Of a DNA stretch of 64,000 nt, positions 29,054 through 38,640 are shown piece after piece; position 1 is the first letter of the stretch, and every line of letters begins with the position of its first letter. The notes under the pieces are model-generated. The model was not told where the DNA came from. It ran no database searches and saw nothing but the letters and a program-made list of their open reading frames with translations. The stretch is from Paracoccus isoporae. GTDB taxonomy: Bacteria > Pseudomonadota > Alphaproteobacteria > Rhodobacterales > Rhodobacteraceae. The position numbers and the translations under genes are program-made. The stretch lies in contig NZ_FNAH01000001.1 of assembly GCF_900101865.1 (NCBI RefSeq), positions 124,001 through 188,000 of the forward strand, in the 5' to 3' direction.

Positions 29054-30193
29054 CTAGCTGCCCGTGCCTTTTCGTTTATTGACGATCTCGCGGGCCTGCC
29101 TGACCCACGCATCGCGTGACACCCTGCCCTTGAAGCCTTCCAGATTCTGGTCGACCCAGGCAACCTCCTCATCTGCCCAGGCCGCTACCTGGTCAAAATG
29201 ATAGAAGCCGAGGCTGTGCAGCAACTCCTCCAGTTTCGGGCCGACACCGCTGATCTGTTTCAGATCGTCTGGCTGTCCCGCGCGCGGCGCACCGAGACCC
29301 TGCGGACGCCGTCCTTGCGTCTGAGCCGCAGCCGCATCCTGATCGCTCTCGACATCGGCGGCCGATTCCGCCTCGGCCTCCTGTTCGGTCACGCCGGTCT
29401 CATCGACGGGCTGGCCCGCCGCCGGGCGCGGCTCGTCCTCGACCTGGGCGTTTTCGCCGGCCTGGTCGTCGCTCGCCGCATCGGGCTGGCTGACCCAGGG
29501 CGTCAGGATCGGCACTTCGGTTCCGTCGATGCGCTTGATCGTGTCGCCGAGCCGCGCGGCCAGGGCGACCGAGGCGTTGTATTCATTGGCCGGCGGAAGC
29601 AGATCGGTCAGCGCGTTCTGGCCCTTTTTCGGTTCGCTGGAATAGCGCCCCTCCTGCGGGCCGGGCAGTGGCACCTGGCCCCCCGCCAACGCATCGATGA
29701 GTTGCGCCAGCTTCTCCGATGTCAGATCCTCGTAGAAATCCTTGCCGATCTGCGCCATCGGGGCGTTGGAGCACGCGCCCAGACATTCGACCTCCTCCCA
29801 GGAGAACCGCCCGTCATCCGAAAGCGTATGCGGCTGCGCGGCGATCTTTTCCTTGCAGATCGCGATCAGCTCGCCCGATCCGCAGATCATGCAGGTGGTG
29901 GTGCCGCAGATCTGGATATGCGCGACCGAGCCGACCGGGTGCAACTGGAACATGAAATAGAAGGTCGCCACCTCCAAGGCCCGGATATAAGCCATGCCGA
30001 GCAGATCGGCGCAGTATTCGATCGCCGGACGGCTGAGCCAGCCCTCCTGTTCCTGGGCGCGCCACAGCACCGGGATGATCGCCGACTGCTGGCGGCCTTC
30101 GGGATATTTGGTCATCTGCGCCCGCGCCCATTCAAGGTTTGCTGGCGTGAACTCGAAGGAGTCCGGCTGGATTGGGCTGAGGCGGCGAAGCAT
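29054..30193 (-). CDS. nuoE: NADH-quinone oxidoreductase subunit E with C-terminal HhH extension
   Basis: Residues 1 to about 165 form the thioredoxin-like NuoE domain with [2Fe-2S] cluster N1a ligands in CGTTTC and [10 protein letters not shown]. It continues to 379 residues, whereas classical NuoE has about 160-240. The extension is an acidic, alanine/glutamine-rich linker (about 235-300) followed by a helix-hairpin-helix-like domain beginning [19 protein letters not shown] near residue 310. This end domain is clearly similar to that of the next gene. The start [15 protein letters not shown] is normal. It is 42 bp downstream of a small lipoprotein gene. Confidence 0.95.
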   Translation of the reverse strand: MLRRLSPIQPDSFEFTPANLEWARAQMTKYPEGRQQSAIIPVLWRAQEQEGWLSRPAIEYCADLLGMAYIRALEVATFYFMFQLHPVGSVAHIQICGTTTCMICGSGELIAICKEKIAAQPHTLSDDGRFSWEEVECLGACSNAPMAQIGKDFYEDLTSEKLAQLIDALAGGQVPLPGPQEGRYSSEPKKGQNALTDLLPPANEYNASVALAARLGDTIKRIDGTEVPILTPWVSQPDAASDDQAGENAQVEDEPRPAAGQPVDETGVTEQEAEAESAADVESDQDAAAAQTQGRRPQGLGAPRAGQPDDLKQISGVGPKLEELLHSLGFYHFDQVAAWADEEVAWVDQNLEGFKGRVSRDAWVRQAREIVNKRKGTGS

Positions 30194-30235
30194 CGTCTTC
30201 TATCCGTTCTTTGTCTTTCACTGACCCGCCGCGCG

Positions 30236-30502
30236 TCACCGCGCCGGCATGGCCCCGCTGCATGAGATCGCCCGGTCGCTGGCGGCCGGAGCGTGGGAGC
30301 TGATCGTCACGGCCGCACCCGTCCGGGCCAGCTCGGCCAGAACGGCCCCTGCCCGCGCCTGCGACCGTGCCGCGCAATTCTGGGCGGCGAACATGCCCAG
30401 TACATAGTCTTCGTTGCGTTCCGGTGACAGGCCCACCGGATCGCGCCCGCATCCGGCGACGGCAAGCGCCGCCAGCCCCGCCATGCAGGCAAGGCGGATC
30501 AC
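30236..30502 (-). CDS. Small lipoprotein between nuoD and nuoE
   Basis: The 88-residue protein has a signal sequence [18 protein letters not shown] with lipobox AVAGC, and a short mature part with two more cysteines (AAQNCAARS and [11 protein letters not shown]). It overlaps the nuoD stop by 4 nt (ATGA). It matches no family I recognise. It is one of two lipoprotein genes in the operon; both would face the periplasm. A structural or assembly role at the outer side of complex I is conceivable but unproven. Confidence 0.72.
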   Translation of the reverse strand: MIRLACMAGLAALAVAGCGRDPVGLSPERNEDYVLGMFAAQNCAARSQARAGAVLAELARTGAAVTISSHAPAASDRAISCSGAMPAR

Positions 30503-31734
30503 CGGTCCACCTCGCCGAACACGATGTCGAGCGTCGCGATGAAGGCCGGGATGTCGGACAGCATATGCCCCGTGGCCATCCAGTCCATCGATTGGAGATG
30601 CGCAAATCCCGGCGCGCGCAGCTTGGCGCGATACGGTTTGTTGGTCCCGTCACTGACCAGATAGACACCGAACTCGCCCTTCGGTGCCTCGACCGCCGCG
30701 TAGACTTCGCCGGCGGGAACCTTGAAGCCCTCGGTATACAGCTTGAAGTGGTGGATCAGGCTTTCCATGTCCTGCTTCATCTCGCTGCGGCGGGGCGGCG
30801 TCAGCTTGCCGCGCGCCAGCACATCGCCGGGCGTCGCGCGCAGTTTTTCGCAGGCCTGCTTGATGATCTTCACCGATTCCCGACACTCGGCCATGCGGAC
30901 CAGATAGCGGTCATAGCAATCGCCGTTCTTGCCGACCGGAATCTGGAAGTCATATTCGTCATAGCCGTCATAGGGCTGCGATTTGCGCAGATCCCAGGCC
31001 AGGCCCGAGCCGCGCACCATCACGCCGGAATATCCCCAGTTCAGCGCGTCCTGCTCGGTCACGACACCGATATCGACGAGACGCTGCTTGAAGATCCGGT
31101 TTTCCGTCAGCAGCCCGTCCAGATCGTCCAGAAGATCGGGGAAGCTCTCGCACCATTCCTCGATATCGTCGATCAGATCCGGCGGCAGGTCTTCATGCAC
31201 ACCACCCGGCCGGTAATAGGCCATATGCAGCCGCGCGCCCGAGGCCCGTTCGCAGAACACCATCAGCTCTTCGCGCGCCTTGAACCCCCAAAGCGGCGGG
31301 GTCAGCGCGCCGATATCCATCGCCCCAGTCGTCACCCCCAGCATATGGTTCAGAATGCGTCCGATCTCGTCGAACAGAACCCGGATGATCTTTGCGCGGG
31401 GCGGAATCTCGATCCCCGTCAGCTTCTCGATCGCCAGACACCAGGCATGTTCCTGATTCTGAGGTGCCGCGTAATCCAACCGGTCGAAATAGGGCAGGTT
31501 CTGGAGATAGGTCCGGCTCTCCATGAGCTTCTCGGTGCCGCGATGCAGCAGCCCGATATGCGGATCGGCGCGTTCCACGATCTCACCGTCAAGCTCCACC
31601 ACCATGCGCAGCACGCCATGCGCCGCCGGGTGCTGGGGGCCGAAATTGATATTGAAGTTCCGGATCGCCTGTTCGTCCGTGCGGACATCGCTCGATCCGT
31701 CGTCATAGCTGTTCACGCGAATATCGCCGTCCAT
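30499..31734 (-). CDS. nuoD: NADH-quinone oxidoreductase subunit D
   Basis: The 411-residue 49-kDa subunit homologue lines the quinone-binding cavity next to cluster N2. Conserved motifs include [22 protein letters not shown] (residues about 31-52; the histidines contact quinone), [19 protein letters not shown] and the C-terminal [30 protein letters not shown]. It is separate from nuoC here, unlike the fused nuoCD of E. coli. It follows nuoC after 59 bp. Confidence 0.97.
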   Translation of the reverse strand: MDGDIRVNSYDDGSSDVRTDEQAIRNFNINFGPQHPAAHGVLRMVVELDGEIVERADPHIGLLHRGTEKLMESRTYLQNLPYFDRLDYAAPQNQEHAWCLAIEKLTGIEIPPRAKIIRVLFDEIGRILNHMLGVTTGAMDIGALTPPLWGFKAREELMVFCERASGARLHMAYYRPGGVHEDLPPDLIDDIEEWCESFPDLLDDLDGLLTENRIFKQRLVDIGVVTEQDALNWGYSGVMVRGSGLAWDLRKSQPYDGYDEYDFQIPVGKNGDCYDRYLVRMAECRESVKIIKQACEKLRATPGDVLARGKLTPPRRSEMKQDMESLIHHFKLYTEGFKVPAGEVYAAVEAPKGEFGVYLVSDGTNKPYRAKLRAPGFAHLQSMDWMATGHMLSDIPAFIATLDIVFGEVDR

Positions 31735-31793
31735 GACCTACCCCTTTTTGCCCGGCACCGGGCGCAACCGCATCGCTGCTTCGCCGCCTCCGC

Positions 31794-32420
31794 TCATTTC
31801 GGCGCCTCATCGGATTTCTCATCGCCTGGCAGCACGTATTTCGCGCCCTCCCAGGGCGACAGGAAATCGAACTGCCGGTATTCCTGGGTCAGCTTGACCG
31901 GCTCGTAGACCACGCGCTTGAGCGCCTCGTCATAGCGGACCTCGACATAGCCGGTGGTCGGGAAGTCCTTGCGCAGCGGGTGACCTCGGAAGCCGTAATC
32001 GGTCAGGATCCGGCGCAGATCCGGGTGGCCCGAGAACATGATGCCGAACAGGTCGAACACCTCGCGCTCATACCAGTCCGCGCCGGGGAACAGCCCGGTC
32101 AGAGACGGGACAAGCTCATCATCGCGGATGGCGATCTTCACCCGGATGCGCTGATTGCGATACATCGACAGGAACTGATAGACCACGTCGAACCGCGCCG
32201 GACGTTCGGGATGGTCCACCGCGGTGATGTCGATCAGCGTCGAGAAGCGGCAATTGGCATCGGATTGCAGGAACTCGATCACCCGCAGCAGACCCGGCGG
32301 CGCAACGACGACGGTCAGCTCCTCGATCGCGATATCGGCCGAGAGCACGTCATCGGCAAAGCGGACCTGCAGCAGTTCCGCCAGGTCGTTCAGCGCATCG
32401 GTGTCAGGATAAAGGGCCAT
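31794..32420 (-). CDS. nuoC: NADH-quinone oxidoreductase subunit C
   Basis: The 208-residue 30-kDa subunit homologue carries the signature [27 protein letters not shown] and [20 protein letters not shown] near the C-terminal half. It stabilises the peripheral arm together with NuoD and NuoB. The start at 32420 is three bases after the nuoB stop. The length fits alphaproteobacterial NuoC. Confidence 0.97.
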   Translation of the reverse strand: MALYPDTDALNDLAELLQVRFADDVLSADIAIEELTVVVAPPGLLRVIEFLQSDANCRFSTLIDITAVDHPERPARFDVVYQFLSMYRNQRIRVKIAIRDDELVPSLTGLFPGADWYEREVFDLFGIMFSGHPDLRRILTDYGFRGHPLRKDFPTTGYVEVRYDEALKRVVYEPVKLTQEYRQFDFLSPWEGAKYVLPGDEKSDEAPK

Positions 32421-32423
32421 GGC

Positions 32424-33313
<890 letters not shown>

Positions 33314-33371
33314 TTTTCGGGCTCCCTTGTGCCGCAATCGGTCCCGACTGCGTTTGGGTTGGGCTAATGCC

Positions 33372-33400
33372 CGTTTAGACCTGCCATAGGACAGGGTCAA
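33372..33400 (-). promoter_or_regulatory. Candidate sigma-70-type promoter of the nuo operon
   Basis: On the minus strand TTGACC (33400-33395) is followed after 17 bp by TAAACG (33377-33372). Transcription would start near 33365, about 50 nt before the nuoA GTG. The -35 is near consensus and the -10 is poor. This is pattern matching only. Confidence 0.4.
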
Positions 33401-33710
33401 CTCGACCGGGGCCGATTCGGGCCGGGCTGCAGGCCATTTTCGTCACTCTATCCCGACCGGCGATGCGCGGCAAAATCCGCTGGTCCCATGCGCTGCCACA
33501 GCGGCAATCCGAGGTCCCCGTCGGCGAGGCTGCCCGAGACGCACGCGCCACCCGGCGCGCGGCCGCCGGGACTGATCCGAAACATGCGTCGGAAAACGGT
33601 CCGGTTCAGATATTGCTGTTTGTGATCGGAACCTTGCGCCAAGACGCGCGTTGCTGGGACAGAAACCGCCGGAACATGTCCGGCGGTCCCAAGACAAAAG
33701 GGAAGGTTCC
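33401..33710. other. Divergent intergenic region between nuoA and the GlsB-like gene
   Basis: About 310 bp without a convincing gene. A perfect 8-bp hairpin CCGCCGGA (33666-33673) / TCCGGCGG (33679-33686), loop ACATG, lies 24 bp before the start of the GlsB-like gene, flanked by GGGAC and TCCC that could extend it with a bulge; it would be in the 5' leader. A minus-strand open frame 33448-33642 without a clear ribosome binding site was not accepted. Confidence 0.5.
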
Positions 33711-33962
33711 ATGGGTATCATCGTTGCGATCATCGTGGGTGCGATTGCGGGCTGGCTGGCGGGTCAGATCGTCAAGGGCCACGGCCACGGCATTCTGGTC
33801 AACATCGTCGTCGGCATCGTCGGCGCGCTTATCGCCTCGTTCCTGTTCCCGGCGATCGGTCTGGCCGGCGAATCCAGCAACATCATCATGCAGATCATCT
33901 GGGCGACCATCGGTGCGGTGATCCTGCTCGTGATCCTGCGCCTCATCAACCGCGCCACCTGA
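33711..33962 (+). CDS. GlsB/YeaQ/YmgE-family stress-associated membrane protein
   Basis: The 83-residue protein has three hydrophobic helices with glycine-rich packing. MGIIVAIIVGAIAGWLAGQI at the start and GILVNIVVGIVGALIASFLF in the middle are typical of the transglycosylase-associated/GlsB family. Members are inner-membrane proteins often induced by envelope or acid stress; molecular function is not settled. ATG 33711 has GGAAGG seven bases upstream. The gene stands alone with a hairpin in its leader and a strong terminator behind. Confidence 0.9.
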   Translation: MGIIVAIIVGAIAGWLAGQIVKGHGHGILVNIVVGIVGALIASFLFPAIGLAGESSNIIMQIIWATIGAVILLVILRLINRAT

Positions 33963-33981
33963 GTTCTTAGCGAGTTGACTG

Positions 33982-34001
33982 CCGGGCGGGGTTTCGCCCG
34001 G
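33982..34001 (+). other. Hairpin downstream of the GlsB-like gene
   Basis: CCGGGCG (33982-33988) pairs perfectly with CGCCCGG (33995-34001) around a 6-nt loop. No T-run follows, so it is more likely an mRNA 3'-end stabiliser or partial terminator ahead of the strong terminator at 34024. Confidence 0.45.
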
Positions 34002-34023
34002 ACATGTGTTTCATGTGGTTTTG

Positions 34024-34056
34024 CCCCCCGCAAGCTTCTTGCGGGGGGTTGTTTTT
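34024..34056 (+). terminator. Strong intrinsic terminator after the GlsB-like gene
   Basis: A perfect 11-bp stem, CCCCCCGCAAG (34024-34034) with CTTGCGGGGGG (34038-34048), has a 3-nt loop and is followed by TTGTTTTT. It is a textbook rho-independent terminator on the plus strand, 20 bp before the next gene. Confidence 0.9.
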
Positions 34057-34075
34057 GAGGGCAGAGTTTCGGGCA

Positions 34076-35704
34076 ATGCCAAGCCAGTCCCCCACCTTCG
34101 CGCCATTCCGGCATAGCGCCTATCGCAGATTATGGTCGGCGACGCTGGTCTCCAATTTCGGGGGTCTGGTGCAGGCGGTCAGCGCCGCCTGGCTGATGAC
34201 GCAGATCACCAGCAATGCCACGCTGATTGCCCTGGTCCAGGCATCGAACACCTTGCCGATCATGCTGTTCGCGCTCGTCTCCGGGGCGTTGTCGGATATG
34301 TTCGACCGCCGCCAGATCATGCTCGCCGCCATCTCCTTCATGGCGGTGATGTCGGCGGTTCTTGCCATCGTGACCTGGCAGGGTGGCATCACCCCATGGC
34401 TGCTGCTGGGGTTCACCTTCCTGATCGGCCTGGGCCAGGCGCTGCACAACCCGCCCTGGCAGGCCTCGGTCGGCGACCTGGTCCCGCGCGAGGATCTGCC
34501 GCAGGCGGTGACGCTGAATTCCGTGGGCTTCAACCTGATGCGCTCGGTCGGCCCGGCGGCGGGCGGGCTGATCGTCGCGGCCTGGGGGGCGGCGGTCGGA
34601 TTTGCCGTCAACGCCTTGAGCTATATCCCGCTGCTGATCTCGTTGCTGCGCTGGAAGCCGGATTACCCGCCCCGCCAGGTCGCGCGGGAGCCCTTTGTCT
34701 CGGCCGTCGGCGCCGGGCTGCGCTATGTCGCGCTGTCGCCCAATCTGGTCCGTGTCCTGACCCGCTCGGCCGGGTTCGGGCTGACCGCCGCGGCGCTGCT
34801 GGCGCTGCTGCCGCTGGTGGCGAAATCCCACCCCGAGGGCGGCTCGCTGCTGTTTGGCGTGTTGCTGGGCTGCTTCGGCGCGGGCGCCATCATCGGGGCG
34901 CTGACCAACACCGCCCTCCGCAAGCGGCTGAACAATGAATGGATCGTGCGCAGCGGGATGCTGGTATTCGCCGCCTGCCTGCTGACGCTGGGGCTGACCG
35001 GCAGCGTGTGGAGCCACGCCTTCGCCATGTTTCCCGCCGGCATGGCCTGGGTGCTGACGCTGTCGCTGTTCAATGTGACCGTCCAGCTTTCCACACCCCG
35101 CTGGGTGGTGGCCCGCGCCCTTGCGCTCTATCAGACTGCCACATTCGGGGGCATGGCCGCGGGGGCCTGGATCTGGGGCAGCGTGGCCGAGGCGTCGGGT
35201 CACCAGGATGCGCTGACCGCCGCGGGGATCGCGCTGATCCTGCCCGCGTTGCTGGGCATCGCCATGCCGATGCCGGAATTCAGCCAGTCTGACCTGTCCC
35301 CCGCCAACCGCTTCCGCGAGCCGGTGCTGGGGCTCGACCTGCGCGGCCGGTCGGGTCCGATCATGGTGATGGTCGATTACCACATCGCGCCTGAGGATAC
35401 CGAGACCTTCCTGGATCTGATGATCCGGCGCCGCGACATCCGCCGCCGCGACGGCGCACGGTCCTGGGTGCTGCTGCGCGATCTGGAAAAGCCCGATCAC
35501 TGGTCGGAGAGCTATCACATCGCCACCTGGGACGATTACATCCGCCACAACACCCGCCGTACCGTGGCCGATGCCGAGGTGGCGACGGCGCTGCGCGCGC
35601 TGCACCGCGACGAGGGCGGCCCGCAGATCCACCGCCTGATCGAACGGCACGACGTGGCATCCCACGCCGATGTGCCGCTGCGCGGCAAGATCGAGGTGCC
35701 GTGA
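34076..35704 (+). CDS. MFS transporter of the MFS_3 type with C-terminal soluble domain
   Basis: The 542-residue protein has about 11-12 membrane segments in residues 15-405 (LWSATLVSNFGGLVQAVSAA; motif A-like DMFDRRQIML), then a cytoplasmic domain of about 110 residues that starts near GPIMVMVDYHIAPEDTETFL and resembles an antibiotic-biosynthesis-monooxygenase-like fold. This arrangement is usual in the transmembrane secretion effector/EntS-related family. It is probably an exporter; its substrate is unknown. ATG 34076 lies just past the terminator and the ribosome binding site is poor, so this start is the likeliest rather than certain. An HNH gene follows after one base. Confidence 0.87.
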   Translation: MPSQSPTFAPFRHSAYRRLWSATLVSNFGGLVQAVSAAWLMTQITSNATLIALVQASNTLPIMLFALVSGALSDMFDRRQIMLAAISFMAVMSAVLAIVTWQGGITPWLLLGFTFLIGLGQALHNPPWQASVGDLVPREDLPQAVTLNSVGFNLMRSVGPAAGGLIVAAWGAAVGFAVNALSYIPLLISLLRWKPDYPPRQVAREPFVSAVGAGLRYVALSPNLVRVLTRSAGFGLTAAALLALLPLVAKSHPEGGSLLFGVLLGCFGAGAIIGALTNTALRKRLNNEWIVRSGMLVFAACLLTLGLTGSVWSHAFAMFPAGMAWVLTLSLFNVTVQLSTPRWVVARALALYQTATFGGMAAGAWIWGSVAEASGHQDALTAAGIALILPALLGIAMPMPEFSQSDLSPANRFREPVLGLDLRGRSGPIMVMVDYHIAPEDTETFLDLMIRRRDIRRRDGARSWVLLRDLEKPDHWSESYHIATWDDYIRHNTRRTVADAEVATALRALHRDEGGPQIHRLIERHDVASHADVPLRGKIEVP

Positions 35705-35705
35705 C

Positions 35706-36023
35706 ATGGCGCGGCACGATCCGGCCGATGGCGCCCGGCAGTCACCGGACGACACGCCGGTCTGCCCGCTCTGCGACCGGCCGATCCCGCCGGATGTGCC
35801 GCAAAGCCGGCATCACCTGGTCCCGAAACTGCGCGGCGGCAAGGGCGGCCCCACGGTGCTGCTGCATCATGTCTGTCACAAGGTCATCCACAAGACGCTG
35901 AGCGAAACCGAGCTGGCCCGCCATTTCAACAGCGTGGCGGCGCTGCGCGCCCATCCCGAACTGGCGCGCTTCTATGGCTGGGTGGCGAAGCGGCCGCCCG
36001 GCTGGAACGGTCGCACGCGGTGA
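35706..36023 (+). CDS. Small HNH-type protein
   Basis: The 105-residue protein has a zinc-finger-like CPLCDRP, then SRHHLVPKLRGGKGG and HHVCHKVIHKTLSE, an HNH-endonuclease fold with H-H-(N/H) metal-binding residues. The tail ARFYGWVAKRPPGWNG is typical of a common alphaproteobacterial group of stand-alone HNH proteins. ATG at 35706 is one base after the MFS stop, so the two are probably co-transcribed. Whether it cuts DNA in the cell is unknown. It is not visibly linked to a phage or restriction system. Confidence 0.8.
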   Translation: MARHDPADGARQSPDDTPVCPLCDRPIPPDVPQSRHHLVPKLRGGKGGPTVLLHHVCHKVIHKTLSETELARHFNSVAALRAHPELARFYGWVAKRPPGWNGRTR

Positions 36024-36028
36024 GGCCG

Positions 36029-36565
36029 CTATAGCCCCTCGAACTGGGTCAGCGTGTGGATCGGCATGCCCATCTCTTCCAGCCGCTTGCGCCCGCCAAG
36101 CTCCGGCAGGTCGATCACGAAGGCACAGCCGATCACCTCGGCGCCCAGCCGGGTGCACAGCTTGATCCCGGCCTCGGCCGTGCCGCCCGTGGCCAGCAGG
36201 TCATCGACGATCAGCACCCGCTCGCCCGGTTGCAGCGCGTCGTCATGGATTTCCATCACCGCCTCGCCATATTCCAGCTCATAGGCCTCGGAGATCACCG
36301 CGCCGGGCAGCTTGCCCTTCTTGCGGATCGGCACGAAACCGGTGGAGAGCTGATGCGCCACCGCCCCGCCCAGGATGAATCCCCGCGCCTCCAGCCCCGC
36401 CACCTTGTCGATGCGGGCGCCGGCAAAGCCGTGCAGCAACTGATCGACCGCCATGCGGAACCCGCGCGCGTCGGCAAACAGCGTGGTCACATCGCGGAAG
36501 ATGATCCCCTCATGCGGGAAATCATGGATGCTGCGGATATAGTCCTTCACGGTTTTCGGGTTCAT
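36029..36565 (-). CDS. apt: Adenine phosphoribosyltransferase
   Basis: The 178-residue purine-salvage enzyme converts adenine and PRPP to AMP. The PRPP-binding motif [14 protein letters not shown] is near residue 118, and the family start [20 protein letters not shown] and [17 protein letters not shown] are present. It overlaps the upstream flavin reductase gene by 4 nt (ATGA), suggesting co-translation. It converges on the HNH gene with five bases between them. Confidence 0.96.
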   Translation of the reverse strand: MNPKTVKDYIRSIHDFPHEGIIFRDVTTLFADARGFRMAVDQLLHGFAGARIDKVAGLEARGFILGGAVAHQLSTGFVPIRKKGKLPGAVISEAYELEYGEAVMEIHDDALQPGERVLIVDDLLATGGTAEAGIKLCTRLGAEVIGCAFVIDLPELGGRKRLEEMGMPIHTLTQFEGL

Positions 36566-37161
36566 TGCGGACGCTCCATCTCGAACAGCTCATGGATGGC
36601 GGCGTAATCCTTGTAGCCCATCCGGGTCAGCCAGCCGTCGCCGCGCAGATCGAACCTTCCGTCCCGGACGCAGTCGTCGCGCAGATGCACGCCCGTGACG
36701 ACACCCAGCACCAGCCAGTTCGCCTCTCCCGCCAGCCGGACGATCCGGGTCATGCGGCATTCCAGGCTGGCCGGGGCCGAGGCCACGCGCGCGCAGTCGA
36801 TGGTCCGGCAGGGCGCGGCCTCGATCCCCGCCGCCTCGAACTCGCTCTGCCCGGCGGGCAGGGGCGCGCTCGATGCATTCATCTGATCCTTCATCGCGGC
36901 CGAGGCGATATTGACGCAGAACACCCCGCTTTCCGCGATCTGGGCCACGCTGTCCTTGGTGGTCTGACGGTCGGGCTTGGTGTTGGTCGAGGCGAACATC
37001 ACCTGCGGCGGCGTATAGGCCACGGCGTTGAAAAAGCTGTAGGGCGCCAGGTTGTCGCCATCCGTCCCGCGGGTCGAGATCCAGCCGATGGGACGCGGCG
37101 CGACGATGGCGTTGAACGGGTTATGCGGCAGGCCGTGACCGTTTTCAGGTTGGTAGAACAT
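36562..37161 (-). CDS. Flavin reductase family protein (FMN-binding split barrel)
   Basis: The 199-residue protein has the pattern [39 protein letters not shown] and FCVNIA, matching flavin-reductase-like split-barrel proteins that bind FMN. Stand-alone members may reduce flavin for a monooxygenase, but no partner is adjacent. ATG 37161 has an excellent GAAGGAGG site seven bases upstream; the frame runs 32 codons further without one. It overlaps apt by 4 nt. Confidence 0.88.
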   Translation of the reverse strand: MFYQPENGHGLPHNPFNAIVAPRPIGWISTRGTDGDNLAPYSFFNAVAYTPPQVMFASTNTKPDRQTTKDSVAQIAESGVFCVNIASAAMKDQMNASSAPLPAGQSEFEAAGIEAAPCRTIDCARVASAPASLECRMTRIVRLAGEANWLVLGVVTGVHLRDDCVRDGRFDLRGDGWLTRMGYKDYAAIHELFEMERPQ

Positions 37162-37286
37162 GGCGCCTCCTTCGGAGGCCGCATCCTGCCCGCGCCCCGC
37201 CCGGCCGTCCACCCGATTCTTGCAAATTCCGCCGGTCATGCTTAGGCATCCCCGCACATCGCGCGCAGCGCGGCGGGGGAGGCCAG

Positions 37287-37784
37287 GTGGACGTCAGCAC
37301 TGAACAACCGGAGGACTGGCACGAGGTCGAGCTGCTGATGGATCTGTGCTTCGCCCCGGGCCGGACGGCGCTCTCCTCCTATCGGCTGCGCGAGGACGTG
37401 GCGCCGGTGCGCGATCTGTGCCTGGTGCTGCGCGAGAGCGGCGTGCTGCGCGCCGCGATCCGCTATTGGCCGGTCCGCGTGGCGGATCACCTTGTGCTGC
37501 TGCTTGGCCCCATCGCCGTTCACCCCACTGCCCAGGGCGAGGGGCTGGGCGGCTGGCTGATGCAGGAAAGCCTGTCGCGTGCACGCGACGCAGGCTGGGA
37601 GCGGGTCATGCTGGTGGGCGATGCACCCTATTATTCCCGCTTCGGTTTCGCCCGGCTGGACGGGGTCGAGATGCCGCCCCCCACCAATCCCGATCGGGTG
37701 CTGGGGCTGGAACTCCGCGACGGGGCATGGGTTGACATCACGGGTCCGGTCTCGCGCGCCATCGGCCCCGCCCCGGCCGGTTGA
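37287..37784 (+). CDS. GNAT-family N-acetyltransferase
   Basis: The 165-residue protein shows acetyl-CoA-binding motif A in GPIAVHPTAQGEGLGGWLM (about 74-92), followed by GWERVMLVGDAPYYSRFGF, the usual end of this GNAT subgroup (YhbS-like). The start is GTG at 37287 with GGGGGAGG four to five bases upstream. Substrate is unknown. It precedes the EcsC gene by 54 bp on the same strand and may share its transcript. Confidence 0.85.
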   Translation: MDVSTEQPEDWHEVELLMDLCFAPGRTALSSYRLREDVAPVRDLCLVLRESGVLRAAIRYWPVRVADHLVLLLGPIAVHPTAQGEGLGGWLMQESLSRARDAGWERVMLVGDAPYYSRFGFARLDGVEMPPPTNPDRVLGLELRDGAWVDITGPVSRAIGPAPAG

Positions 37785-37838
37785 GCGGGCGGGTGCAACC
37801 GGCCGGCGGATCCGGTCCAGACTGAAGGGATACAGCCC

Positions 37839-38636
37839 ATGCCAGAACGTCCACCGCTCGTCCTGCCCCCGATCAGCGATCCCAGCGTTCTGGCCGAGAT
37901 CGACCGGCTGGCCCGCCGCTATCTCGAAGCGCGCGGCCTGGCGATGGACCTGATTGACCGCGTCGGCGGGGGAGGCGAGGCGCTGATGAAGCGCATGCCG
38001 GGTTTCATGCGCAAGCGCCTCGACCGCGGCGTCGAGGCCGCGCTGCGCCGTACGTTTCGGGTCGCTTCCGCCTCGCGCGGTGTGCTGCGCGACCGCGGCG
38101 ACTGGTTCAACCGGATGGGCACGACAGCGGCGGGCGCGGTCGGCGGGGCCGCCGGTCTGACCGGCGCGGTGGTCGAGCTGCCGGTCACGGTGACGATCCT
38201 GCTGCGCGCGATCCTGGAAATCGCCGATGAGCACGGTCTGGACACGCGCAGCGACGCCGTCCAGGCCGAGGCGCTGCGCGTCTTCGCCTCCGGCGGGCCG
38301 CTGTCCGAGGATGACGGCACCGATACCGGGCTTCTGGCCGCGCGGCTGACCGTCAGCGGGCGCACCTTGCAGACGCTGATCACCAGCCTCGCCCCGCAGA
38401 TCGCCACCCGGCTGCTGGCCAAGGTGGGTGCGCAGGCCGTGCCGGTGCTGGGTGCCGTCGCCGGCGCCTCGATAAACTATGCCTTCGCCCGCTACTATCA
38501 GGAGATGGCGCGTGTGCATTTCGGCCTGCTGCGCCTGTCGCATGAGACCGGCCTGCCGCGCGAGGCGCTGATCGAACGGCTGCAAACCCGGATCGAGGCG
38601 CTGGAATCGGGTCCGCCGCCCGCGCGCCGCGCCTGA
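37839..38636 (+). CDS. EcsC family protein
   Basis: The 265-residue protein fits the EcsC family: a long amphipathic N-terminal region (RLARRYLEARGLAMDLIDRVGGGGE), glycine/alanine-rich hydrophobic stretches (TTAAGAVGGAAGLTGAVVELP and AVPVLGAVAGASINYAF) and a C-terminal helix MARVHFGLLRLSHETGLPRE. It is probably associated with the inner membrane. In Bacillus, EcsC is encoded beside an ABC transporter, but none is adjacent in this orientation here. Function is not known. It converges on the helicase gene. Confidence 0.87.
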   Translation: MPERPPLVLPPISDPSVLAEIDRLARRYLEARGLAMDLIDRVGGGGEALMKRMPGFMRKRLDRGVEAALRRTFRVASASRGVLRDRGDWFNRMGTTAAGAVGGAAGLTGAVVELPVTVTILLRAILEIADEHGLDTRSDAVQAEALRVFASGGPLSEDDGTDTGLLAARLTVSGRTLQTLITSLAPQIATRLLAKVGAQAVPVLGAVAGASINYAFARYYQEMARVHFGLLRLSHETGLPREALIERLQTRIEALESGPPPARRA

Positions 38637-38640
38637 TCCG

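Noticed and set aside
33448..33642. Small minus-strand frame between nuoA and the GlsB-like gene
   Set aside because: The reading LPLWQRMGPADFAAHRR looks protein-like, but the frame starts at TTG or an internal ATG without a ribosome binding site and lies upstream of the nuo promoter; left uncalled.
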